From positions 1 to 33,188 of the forward strand of contig JAOADV010000020.1 of assembly GCA_026417135.1 (NCBI GenBank): 33,188 nt of DNA. The letters run 5' to 3'. Below the pieces are notes generated by a model, which did no database searches, was not told the origin of the DNA, and saw only the letters and a list, made by a program, of their open reading frames with translations. Below, piece after piece: positions 26,801-33,188 of this stretch. The translations under genes and the position numbers were made by a program. How positions within the stretch are numbered: position 1 is the first letter of the stretch; each line of letters begins with the position of its first letter. Origin of the DNA: Ignavibacteria bacterium. Lineage in GTDB: Bacteria > Bacteroidota > Ignavibacteria > Kapaibacteriales > UBA2268.

Positions 26801-27018
26801 AAGCTGATTACGCTCGTGCAGAATCTTTTTCGACAGAGCAATATACAATATATGGTGACCGTTTCTACAGCGTCAATTCCGATTTCGACAGAAATGGAAT
26901 TGTAACTCGAACCGAAAAGTTCCAAGCCTTTACCAAATATCTCGAAGATGCACGGCGTTTTCGAGGGAATTTCTTTGCTCCGAGAACCGTTTACGCTGGT
27001 ATTATGTTTAGATTTTAA
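23836..27018 (+). CDS. TonB-dependent outer-membrane receptor
   Basis: The 1060-residue protein has a signal peptide (about 1-24), a carboxypeptidase-regulatory-like domain (GTLKGTVVDQDGNPVVGASVRIQGT to about 110), a TonB-box-like EEVTVVAERL, a plug domain (about 130-240, containing GGGWVIRGSRTSESQIRIDG and GGFSAEYGNVLGGFVN), and a long barrel ending in the terminal Phe typical of outer-membrane barrels (AGIMFRF). It lacks an N-terminal STN signalling domain. Residues 1016-1027 form an EF-hand-type loop D-F-D-R-N-G-I-V-T-R-T-E in the last extracellular loop region, suggesting calcium binding. It is preceded by AGAGGGG and follows the Asp-box gene by 15 bp. Substrate is unknown. Confidence 0.92.
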   Translation: MMVLTRFFIFIVLILLVPIGLEAGNYGTLKGTVVDQDGNPVVGASVRIQGTRLGGVVRADGRFIVVSIPPGTYEVKVTAVGYKASEVTVRISADDETEIRVVLVEEGKVTEEVTVVAERLVSHKDIGVKRQFENQQLTSIAREGLQAIIGLSAGVFNTGGGWVIRGSRTSESQIRIDGLDVSDKFTGGFGIVGATYYPMVSAFATEEVQVLTGGFSAEYGNVLGGFVNTTLRSGRTDRYDGFVRWRTDVPALFGRQRHDLKLIREGDRYKAIDWGEGRKLQGTNEHTFEFGIGGPIPLIDKATFFFAGNLFYEKYRSASYDIYDPVHINNLGKVDQNNLGRLPNNQSWKKSFQTKLKFPVAKDIDLIAFYNFGLTNLETLDWGWLYAIQPGAIPGLPSYGVPERAAKSPVYNQFAISGYLQIQHRIGSNSFYEFKISNTSNNSDASKRKTFDPPHFFKGFDIWYPQDNYAVALGSLENGKDKIVDQYSPISQIGPSKDGFIKMDLPIVNPLTGYIEGSSSTQHAQNAYGLTGIFDLHGNERTFEFRRSNYWQIDGNYTLAVEGEFSHMFKAGFEVQFYQLRRHMNNLPWDANPFFDVYTDDWGGNLYADNEQVYKKTSKPYKPITGGFYIQDQITYKGLIITPGLRFDFFAPNSDYRTIVENFVPISSDKGFAKASVKTQISPRINVTYPITDRSNISISYGTLFQMSPMQYLYDGFAVEQLRGNAIIGNTNMKPQKSNMYQVTYNNQLTDDFALDISSYYKDNYNQVGLVYVAAVPTPYYLFSVSEYGSARGIEFTLRKRPTNHIQLNLNYNLSFATTTGSSPGSNYLVAVDPFTGEQAFPLAEFPFSADRTHRVNAIIDFIWGPKQGPSIAGIYPLENLIINLTGFFQTGTPYTRLDRGGNAIGEFNAERHPSIWNANMRIVKGFFLRDWFGESAKNARLEFFVDVNNVFNLTMAVAHFARSGDPIDDGVNFYRPETDFSAIVYYREADYARAESFSTEQYTIYGDRFYSVNSDFDRNGIVTRTEKFQAFTKYLEDARRFRGNFFAPRTVYAGIMFRF

Positions 27019-27044
27019 TTGTGGATTTTAATTAAGGGTGTTAT

Positions 27045-30000
27045 ATGAGAAAATTATTCACAGTTTTAATTTCTTTGGTCTTTCCTATTGTTCTGCTTTC
27101 CTTACCAAAAGATTACGAGAAAAAAGAGAAAAAGGGCGAAGAACCTCAACCTTTGCGAACTTATAACAGATTTTTCGATTTACAACAAAACAGCGTTAGC
27201 AATATACAATTTTACACAACGAACTACGGAATTTTTGGATTAAATATAGCACAAAATCGTGGAGGTGGATATTGGCCAAGAGGCTCGAATAATCAATACA
27301 TCTTTGGTGGTGGCCTTTGGTTCGGTGCAATTAAACCACGCCCCGACGGGCAGTTAAAGAAATATGTCGAAGTTACATACAACCCAAATAGCGGCGAGTC
27401 GTGGATGGTCCCCGGACGAATAACCGATGGCGATGCACGCGATGAATCCGATATTTTCAAGTATAGAACATACTTTTCAACAGATTTTAAGAAAGGGGAT
27501 GGAACACCGCTCGACCCCGACCATAAGACAAACTGGCCAATTTGGGATACTAACCCAAACGACACTTTGAAATATAATCGTTATTTTGGCTATTACATCG
27601 ACGATGTAAATCAACGAAATACTACGCTTTACCCGAAGGGTCCAGCTTTCATCTCGGGCGAAGATATTTTTGCTACTTATAAAGATACCGATTTGAGTCG
27701 GTTTGAAGGTGGGGCTGGTTTGAGAAAGAGCCAAGGTTACCCACTCCGACTTCAATTCGAACAAATGATTTACTCTTGGGGATTTGGCGATTACAAAGAC
27801 TTTATCTTTATAAAGTACGAAGTTATTAACTTTAGTAAGGACACTTTGAAAGAATGTTGGATGGGCTCGGTCCAAGACATTGATATTGCCCGAGCTCCAA
27901 ATCTAATAAACGGTGCAAGAAACGACCGAGCTCGCTTTTACAACGAAGATACAACATTAAATCTTGGTATTCAATGGACAAATGTTGACCAAGGCGAAAA
28001 GGGTTTTGGGTTTGGATATCTTGGCTTCGACTTTCTTGAAAGCCCAGCTGTTTATCGTTCCGACAGAAGTCAAGTTGCCTACGAAGTTCAAGGCAAAGAT
28101 ACACTCTTCCGTATAGTTGAATATATGTGTTTAGAGCCGGTAATTTATCAAGTTCCTATTTACGATAATTCAGGGGTTATTATTGGGTATCGCGACTCTG
28201 TCGCTTGCCTTAAGGAAGAGGTTGTAAAACGATGGACTTCTCTACATAAGCCTACCGATACAGGTTTGGTAGTTATCAACAATATTGAGTTTGATAAAAC
28301 AAATTTTATTCGAAAGGATAGGCGAGTCTTTTCGAATCGCGAACAACTTGGCTTGAAAACATTTCGTAATTGGCATATAGACGACGATAAAATTGAGGAC
28401 GAGCCAAGGTATGATTTTATGGCTTCGCAACTACGCGACGGAGATTTTGGTCCCGGCGACCGTAGGTTGATGATGGCTACAGGTCCCTTTAATATGCTAC
28501 CCGGCGACACTGCACGGCTCGTCGTTGCACTGATTTGTGCACCCACTGCTGTCCGCGAAGATGCCGACGGTTCGACAGAAGATGTTGCAGAGTTGGTGCG
28601 GAAGAATAAGTTTGCTCAACAAGTTTACGACGATAATTTCCGTGCACCTTCACCTCCAGAACGCGCTAGTTTTGTCTCTTGGACGCCTTTGAACAACGGT
28701 TTCATTATTAAATGGGACCATTCAGCTGAAATTTCTAAAGATTTTTACGAAAAAGGAATGGATTTCTTAGGTTACCGATTGTATCGTGCAAGAAGAACTG
28801 ACCTCGATACCTTCGATGTCGACAATATTAGCCCAAGTTTAGAATATCCTTCGGGCAAAGGTCCTTTTGGTTGGAAGCAAATAGCCCAATGGGAAATTCC
28901 AACTCCATTTTACAAATCAGTTTACCGAGCTGGGAGCAACACTTCTTCGAGCTTTCCCTTAATCGATTCGCTGAGAATTGTCGGACCTTATATGGAAAAC
29001 CAAGGTGGTATAACTGTTATTGATTCTTTCACTATTCGTGTACTTCGAGTAGGTAGGGGCATTTTATTAAATCCGACCAATCGTTGGGTTATTCAAAATA
29101 TAAACCCAACTACACAACATATTTTCCCCGTTATTTGCGGCGTAGATACCGCATTGATTGCTCAGCCTTGGGGACCTTTCTGGGCATCGAAGATTAATCT
29201 TTCCGCCAGAGAATTGCCTATTTACTATGACCCATTTAATACTATTAATCCGCGTCGTCATTATTTGCTCGATAGCGTTATGCTTGGAGTTGTTAAGTTA
29301 AATCGTTTGTTCTTACCTTATAATCCATTACTTTGGAGGAAAGAGACAATAAATATTAGCCCCAGCGATACTCTTGGATTACCCGACCGAACTGGTCCAA
29401 ATCTCGACACCATATATCTTAAAAGAACCTATCGCCGAGCTGTTGTTGGTGGGCAAAATGTTCTTTTGGTCGATAGAATGGTTCCGATGAATATAAATCT
29501 TGTCCTAAGGGATTCTGTCCACATTCAACAAGCTCTCGATTCTATTTATAAATACATTCAATTGGGTTTAGCTAAAGTTGAATTCCCCAATTTTGAACAA
29601 TCGGACGAAGCGTTGATGAAAGTCGTTGTTCCTTATATGGCAGATATAACTAACAATAGAACCTTCTACGATATCGGCGACGACAATAGAGATTTGGTTG
29701 TTTCATACAACGACAACCCAGTAAAAACTGAAAAAATCATTAACAATGTTGACTATTATTATAAACTCCTTTCTTACGACGAAGGTGATTTCTTACAACA
29801 AACCCCTCAAAAGTTAAATGATGCATCTCCGGGTTTGCCAAATCTCATAAATGTTTTTGCTCGGTCCGCACCTGTTGGAAAGCCATTGGAATTTACCGTA
29901 ACGTACATAGATACCGCACGAATCGGTGGACTGTACAATTTCAAATTATTTGCAACCGACCCCGACCGTGCTATTCAATTGTTTTCGGGTAGGGAATTGG

Positions 30001-31685
30001 AACTTGAATTTCAACCATATTGGACTCTCGACCGAATTAGTTTCCCCGGAAGGACTACTCAATTAAGTTTCGGTCTTTACTTCCGAAGGATGATACTTAG
30101 AGACCTCAAAACAAATACAATTTTGTTCAACGGAATCACTCTTTTAGAGGAAAGCCCCGGGTCTTTGCGTTATTCTGGTTCTCCAACTGAAAATGCAGCT
30201 TCGTTCATTCTAAGCGATACTGCAATTGTTGACCCAATTACTGGTAAAGTTACTACTTTTGGATTACCTTTTAACAATGAAATTAGGTCTCGTTCGGGCC
30301 GTATAACTACAAGCGACTTTACAATTCCAGGTTATTTCTATAGCTGGGGATTTATGCCCGAAGGCAGTCCAAGTCCCGCATTCGGTGTCCTTGGATTTAG
30401 TTTCGACTACACCATTCATCAATTTGGGGGAATATTGAGGCCAGATTCTTCCTCGATTAGAATGCTGCCGAATAAGACCCCTATAAACATTATGACCGAT
30501 GTTTCCAAAATATTTACTACACAACAAGTTGGCTTTCAAGTCCTTCGCCAAGAATTTCTTGGCTACGACCGGAATCAACAACCCGTTTACCAAGGCTATG
30601 GACGACCAATTTATGGTAGCTTCAACAATGGACCTGGCGATTTCGAAATAACATTTTTACCAGGTGGCGAAGAAACTATGGAATTGGTCTGGGGACCAGC
30701 GACCGACCGTAAGCGAAATACTTTCCGTGTCAAATATTTAAATCTGAGTGTAAGAAATATTATGAAAATGAAGCGACCTTCGGAGAAAGGCGATTCAGTC
30801 GATATATTTTATCCTATTAAATACGAGCATATGACTATCGACTCGGTACCCGGAGTTCAATATCCACTTCCAACAAATCTTGGCACACGCAATAATGAGT
30901 TTATCGATAAATTTAACATCAGTGCATACGGTTGGGTTAATGGACGGCGAAACAATTCGGCAATTAGAATGCGAGAGCAACAAGCAAATCCATCGTGGAA
31001 TACAGGTACTTCTTCCGTAAACACCTATATCGGAACACAAGGTCGTTACTATTTATCTGCTGTTAGCCTTGATGGAAGAGATACAGTCGATTTCACTCAC
31101 GTATTAATCATTGGTGGATGCCAATTTTCATTTGATTATGCGAACAAGGGAAGACGCTTTGGAAGTGCAGAATGGAGTTTCATCCCCGTTTCCGAATATC
31201 AGTATGGCGAAGATTTTAAAGAAGGCGATAAAGTTGTGTTAAGCATCAGAGGGGGTGCTTTTGGATTACCCTTGCCCGGAGCAAAAGTCCGCTTCCGAAT
31301 TAGCGAATCGAAACCAGAAAACGAAAATTATACCGACGAGATGCTCGAAAAGTTCAAGGTTGTTCCTAATCCATATTACATTTCGCATCAAGGTCAAAAA
31401 TCTCCTTATGATGCAAAAATATACTTTACAAAATTGCCTCCTCGTTGCACAATCGATATTTATACTCTTGCAGGGGACCACGTCCGAACTATTGAACATA
31501 ATGAAACAACGAGTAGCTCCCCCGACCAGCATTCAATTGAAGTTTGGGACTTACTTTCGAAGAATAACTTGCGAGTTACCAGCCAAACCTTTGTTGCAGT
31601 TTTAAGGACCCCAAATGGAGCACAAGCAGTGCAAAAATTCTCTGTAGTAGTTGGTGGTTTCAGACTAATTCAACAACAACAATAA
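27045..31685 (+). CDS. Very large secreted protein, unknown function
   Basis: The 1546-residue product starts with a signal peptide (RKLFTVLISLVFPIVLLS). The body is rich in aromatic residues, Asp and Asn. A segment from about 533 (SPPERASFVSWTPLNNGF) resembles the start of a fibronectin type III-like domain. The C-terminal 108 residues begin KVVPNPYYIS and continue with KIYFTKLPPRCTIDIYTLAGDHVRTIEH and TFVAVLRTPNGAQAVQKFSVV, which resembles a T9SS sorting or FlgD-like Ig domain, although the end (GGFRLIQQQQ) is unusual. No enzyme motif was found. It lies 26 bp after the TonB receptor and 21 bp before the PorV/PorQ-like gene, so the three are likely one transcript. Confidence 0.85.
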   Translation: MRKLFTVLISLVFPIVLLSLPKDYEKKEKKGEEPQPLRTYNRFFDLQQNSVSNIQFYTTNYGIFGLNIAQNRGGGYWPRGSNNQYIFGGGLWFGAIKPRPDGQLKKYVEVTYNPNSGESWMVPGRITDGDARDESDIFKYRTYFSTDFKKGDGTPLDPDHKTNWPIWDTNPNDTLKYNRYFGYYIDDVNQRNTTLYPKGPAFISGEDIFATYKDTDLSRFEGGAGLRKSQGYPLRLQFEQMIYSWGFGDYKDFIFIKYEVINFSKDTLKECWMGSVQDIDIARAPNLINGARNDRARFYNEDTTLNLGIQWTNVDQGEKGFGFGYLGFDFLESPAVYRSDRSQVAYEVQGKDTLFRIVEYMCLEPVIYQVPIYDNSGVIIGYRDSVACLKEEVVKRWTSLHKPTDTGLVVINNIEFDKTNFIRKDRRVFSNREQLGLKTFRNWHIDDDKIEDEPRYDFMASQLRDGDFGPGDRRLMMATGPFNMLPGDTARLVVALICAPTAVREDADGSTEDVAELVRKNKFAQQVYDDNFRAPSPPERASFVSWTPLNNGFIIKWDHSAEISKDFYEKGMDFLGYRLYRARRTDLDTFDVDNISPSLEYPSGKGPFGWKQIAQWEIPTPFYKSVYRAGSNTSSSFPLIDSLRIVGPYMENQGGITVIDSFTIRVLRVGRGILLNPTNRWVIQNINPTTQHIFPVICGVDTALIAQPWGPFWASKINLSARELPIYYDPFNTINPRRHYLLDSVMLGVVKLNRLFLPYNPLLWRKETINISPSDTLGLPDRTGPNLDTIYLKRTYRRAVVGGQNVLLVDRMVPMNINLVLRDSVHIQQALDSIYKYIQLGLAKVEFPNFEQSDEALMKVVVPYMADITNNRTFYDIGDDNRDLVVSYNDNPVKTEKIINNVDYYYKLLSYDEGDFLQQTPQKLNDASPGLPNLINVFARSAPVGKPLEFTVTYIDTARIGGLYNFKLFATDPDRAIQLFSGRELELEFQPYWTLDRISFPGRTTQLSFGLYFRRMILRDLKTNTILFNGITLLEESPGSLRYSGSPTENAASFILSDTAIVDPITGKVTTFGLPFNNEIRSRSGRITTSDFTIPGYFYSWGFMPEGSPSPAFGVLGFSFDYTIHQFGGILRPDSSSIRMLPNKTPINIMTDVSKIFTTQQVGFQVLRQEFLGYDRNQQPVYQGYGRPIYGSFNNGPGDFEITFLPGGEETMELVWGPATDRKRNTFRVKYLNLSVRNIMKMKRPSEKGDSVDIFYPIKYEHMTIDSVPGVQYPLPTNLGTRNNEFIDKFNISAYGWVNGRRNNSAIRMREQQANPSWNTGTSSVNTYIGTQGRYYLSAVSLDGRDTVDFTHVLIIGGCQFSFDYANKGRRFGSAEWSFIPVSEYQYGEDFKEGDKVVLSIRGGAFGLPLPGAKVRFRISESKPENENYTDEMLEKFKVVPNPYYISHQGQKSPYDAKIYFTKLPPRCTIDIYTLAGDHVRTIEHNETTSSSPDQHSIEVWDLLSKNNLRVTSQTFVAVLRTPNGAQAVQKFSVVVGGFRLIQQQQ

Positions 31686-31706
31686 GCTTTTTTAAAGGAG
31701 TGGGAA

Positions 31707-32744
31707 ATGAAAAGAATAATTTTGATAGTGATTTCAATTTTATTGCTAAATAAAATTGATACTTACGCAATTGGTGGGGCGATTTCTGGTTCGACCTTAG
31801 GCGAAACTTTCGTAAAAGTTGGTGCCGCAGGCTCGCAATTTTTAAAAATTCCAATTGGTGCACGAGCCAACGGTTTAGCTGGGGCTTACTCTTCTATGTG
31901 TAGCGACTTGACCTCTATTTTTTGGAATCCCGCTGGGTTAGCCGATGTCAAATCTATTAGTGCAGACTTTTCATATACCCAATGGTTTGCTGGATTTCAG
32001 CACAGTTTTGGGGCATTTGCTCTACCTATTGGACGGAACTTTACCGCTGCAATCTCTTTGGTTGCTTTAAACAGTGGTAATATCGAAATTACAACTCTTG
32101 AAAAGCCTAATGGTACTGGTTTAAGCTATCGGGTCAACGATGTTTCGATTGCATTCACTTTTTCTGGTTATCTGACCGACCAGTTCTCGTTTGGCTTAAC
32201 TGGAAAGTTTGTTAATAATTCTATATCCAATTTGAATAGCAGTGGCATTGCCTTCGACGTTGGAACAATGTACGAAACTGGGATACAAGGAATTCGACTT
32301 GGTTTTTCGATACACAATCTCGGGATAAAGCAAGCATATAGTGGGCAAGATTTAAATAGCTCTCGGAAACTTTACGAGGCTTTGAATGCTGCTCCACTCG
32401 ATATAGCTTACATCGCGAGTAGCTATTCTCTCCCGCTTATCTTTCGTGCTGGTGCCTCGTCGAAGGTTTGGGAAACGGATGACCATCGCGTGGTTGTTTC
32501 GGGCGACTTTATTACACTTTCGGACACTCCGGAACATTTTGCTCTTGGAAGCGAATACACTTTCAAAGATTTCCTTGCAATTCGTGCTGGATATCAATTT
32601 GGAACTGATATTTTTGGACTTTCCGCTGGTGTTGGTCTAAAATACTTTGCTGGTGGATTCGAAGGAGAATTCGATTACTCAATAACCCCAACTAAAAACA
32701 TAGGCCTTGTCAATCGTTTAAGTATTAAAATTGCAGTAAACTAA
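31707..32744 (+). CDS. PorV/PorQ-family outer-membrane beta-barrel protein
   Basis: The 345-residue product has a signal peptide (about 1-22) and the conserved family segment KIPIGARANGLAGAYSS, then IFWNPAGLAD, near residues 50-80. The rest is a series of amphipathic strands with Gly and aromatic residues, as in the PorV/PorQ (UPF0164-like) barrel family. In T9SS organisms, such proteins dock sorting-domain cargo at the outer membrane or in its export. The specific member (PorV versus PorQ-like) cannot be told apart by eye. GGAG before the ATG (around 31698) is a good ribosome site. It is the last gene of the surface block, followed by hairpins. Confidence 0.85.
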   Translation: MKRIILIVISILLLNKIDTYAIGGAISGSTLGETFVKVGAAGSQFLKIPIGARANGLAGAYSSMCSDLTSIFWNPAGLADVKSISADFSYTQWFAGFQHSFGAFALPIGRNFTAAISLVALNSGNIEITTLEKPNGTGLSYRVNDVSIAFTFSGYLTDQFSFGLTGKFVNNSISNLNSSGIAFDVGTMYETGIQGIRLGFSIHNLGIKQAYSGQDLNSSRKLYEALNAAPLDIAYIASSYSLPLIFRAGASSKVWETDDHRVVVSGDFITLSDTPEHFALGSEYTFKDFLAIRAGYQFGTDIFGLSAGVGLKYFAGGFEGEFDYSITPTKNIGLVNRLSIKIAVN

Positions 32745-32771
32745 AATTTGTAAGCGATTTAGATTCTACTC

Positions 32772-32795
32772 GACAGGCGGGTTATCCCGCCTGTC
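32772..32795. terminator. Perfect 10-bp hairpin 27 bp after the PorV-like stop
   Basis: The arms GACAGGCGGG and CCCGCCTGTC pair perfectly around the loop TTAT. This is the first strong hairpin after the last gene of the surface block. It is GC-rich in an AT-rich setting. No T run follows it directly (CGTATATTTG comes next), so it could be an attenuating or bidirectional stop, or a repeat-derived palindrome. Confidence 0.5.
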
Positions 32796-32837
32796 CGTAT
32801 ATTTGAAGTAACGAAATTTCCCAGTTTTCCCAAAGTA

Positions 32838-32859
32838 TCGAAAGCATCTTTGCTTTCGA
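32838..32859. repeat. Hairpin copy A of a repeated palindrome
   Basis: Arms TCGAAAGCA and TGCTTTCGA pair perfectly around the loop TCTT. The core CGAAAGCATCTTTGCTTTCG recurs at 32964-32983, 125 bp downstream, which marks it as a repeated palindrome and not an isolated terminator. Confidence 0.75.
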
Positions 32860-32886
32860 ATTTAAGTTTTCTGAACACCCCTTAAT

Positions 32887-32916
32887 CCCCTCTATAAGAG
32901 GGGAATTTTTCTTTTT
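32887..32916 (+). terminator. Probable intrinsic terminator
   Basis: Arms CCCCTCT and AGAGGGG pair around the loop ATA, followed by AATTTTTCTTTTT, a good U-rich tail on the plus strand. A partial relative (CTCTCGTAGAGGGG) begins at 32921. It probably ends the transcript of the surface gene block if the first hairpin does not. Confidence 0.6.
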
Positions 32917-32961
32917 CCCACTCTCGTAGAGGGGTTTAGATGCTTTTGTTACTTCGGAGGT

Positions 32962-32985
32962 GGCGAAAGCATCTTTGCTTTCGCC
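32962..32985. repeat. Hairpin copy B of a repeated palindrome
   Basis: Arms GGCGAAAGCA and TGCTTTCGCC pair perfectly over 10 bp around the loop TCTT. It shares its 20-bp core with copy A at 32839-32858, with different end bases that still pair (a compensated change), so selection for the hairpin is likely. Confidence 0.75.
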
Positions 32986-33188
32986 TTAGCATTACAACTT
33001 GCAATAAGAACAAGTTACTATAAAGTATTTTTTGGTTTAAAAAAATTTTTTGACCACGAAGTTTTACGATTTTCTTACAAAAAATTTCTAAACTAAAAAT
33101 TATAATTTAGAATAAATTCCCCTTCGTAAATATGTTTATTTTGAAATTTTGTTCTTTTCATATTAAATTTTTTTTAATTTGGTTTTTT

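Larger units (their letters stand above)
32745..33188. other. Gene-free AT-rich end region with hairpin cluster
   Basis: No coding sequence is supported in the final 444 bp. The first half (32772-32985) holds four separate strong hairpins and an inverted pair GAAGTAAC (32805-32812) / GTTACTTC (32948-32955). The last 200 bp are AT-rich with long A and T runs. ACTTG...CAAGT near 32997-33015 is a further small inverted pair. Confidence 0.6.

Noticed and set aside
27477-27875. Open frame of about 130 codons on the minus strand inside the 1546-residue gene
   Set aside because: The plus-strand gene is continuous with signal peptide and C-terminal domain, and the antisense product shows no recognisable motif or ribosome site.
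1-33188. tRNA, rRNA, insertion sequence, integrase or phage genes
   Set aside because: None could be recognised on either strand. No transposase-like protein, no att-like direct repeats at the CRISPR locus ends, and no tRNA-like sequence was noticed, though small RNAs cannot be excluded by eye.

Overview
The window looks like a chromosomal segment of an AT-rich Bacteroidota/Chlorobi-group bacterium, most likely in the Ignavibacteria/Kapabacteria neighbourhood. Supporting signs are a type IX secretion (T9SS) sorting domain, a PorV/PorQ-family barrel, a carboxypeptidase-regulatory-domain TonB receptor, an ECF sigma/anti-sigma pair, Bacteroidota-like promoter boxes, and many genes with weak or no Shine-Dalgarno sequence. 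The lineage is inferred from gene content only. No rRNA, tRNA, transposase or integrase was recognised.

Region 1 (1-12501) is a type III-A CRISPR-Cas locus. At the left edge is the end of a CRISPR array (two identical 30-bp repeats, one 38-bp spacer), then an AT-rich leader-like stretch, then cas2 and cas1 on the minus strand. On the plus strand follow a small lipoprotein, a NE0113-family CARF protein, csm1/cas10 (HD and GGDD intact), csm2, csm3 (catalytic Asp present), csm4, csm5, a Csx3 domain fused to a P-loop ATPase, and a Csx1-type CARF-HEPN protein. cas6 lies convergently at the end and overlaps the csx1 end by 8 bp. The set predicts crRNA processing by Cas6, RNA-guided target RNA cleavage by Csm3, Cas10 ssDNase and cyclic-oligoadenylate synthesis, a cOA-activated RNase (Csx1), and at least one way to switch the signal off (Csx3). 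The CARF-winged-helix protein is a further possible sensor or ring nuclease.

Region 2 (12691-19839) is mostly housekeeping or uncertain: a protein-kinase-like ORF overlapping an MmcQ/YjbR gene, a divergent glutamine-synthetase-family gene, a TPR-like protein, a Bax-inhibitor-1 family membrane protein, a branched-chain aminotransferase, and a secreted phosphodiester-glycosidase-domain protein.

Region 3 (19901-32744) is a cell-surface block, all on the plus strand: ECF sigma factor, an anti-sigma-like protein whose C-terminal half looks like an outer-membrane barrel, a secreted Asp-box (sialidase-like) protein with a T9SS sorting domain, a TonB-dependent receptor with an EF-hand-type loop, a 1546-residue secreted protein, and a PorV/PorQ-family barrel. 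The last 440 bases hold no gene but contain a cluster of strong hairpins, some of which probably terminate transcription.
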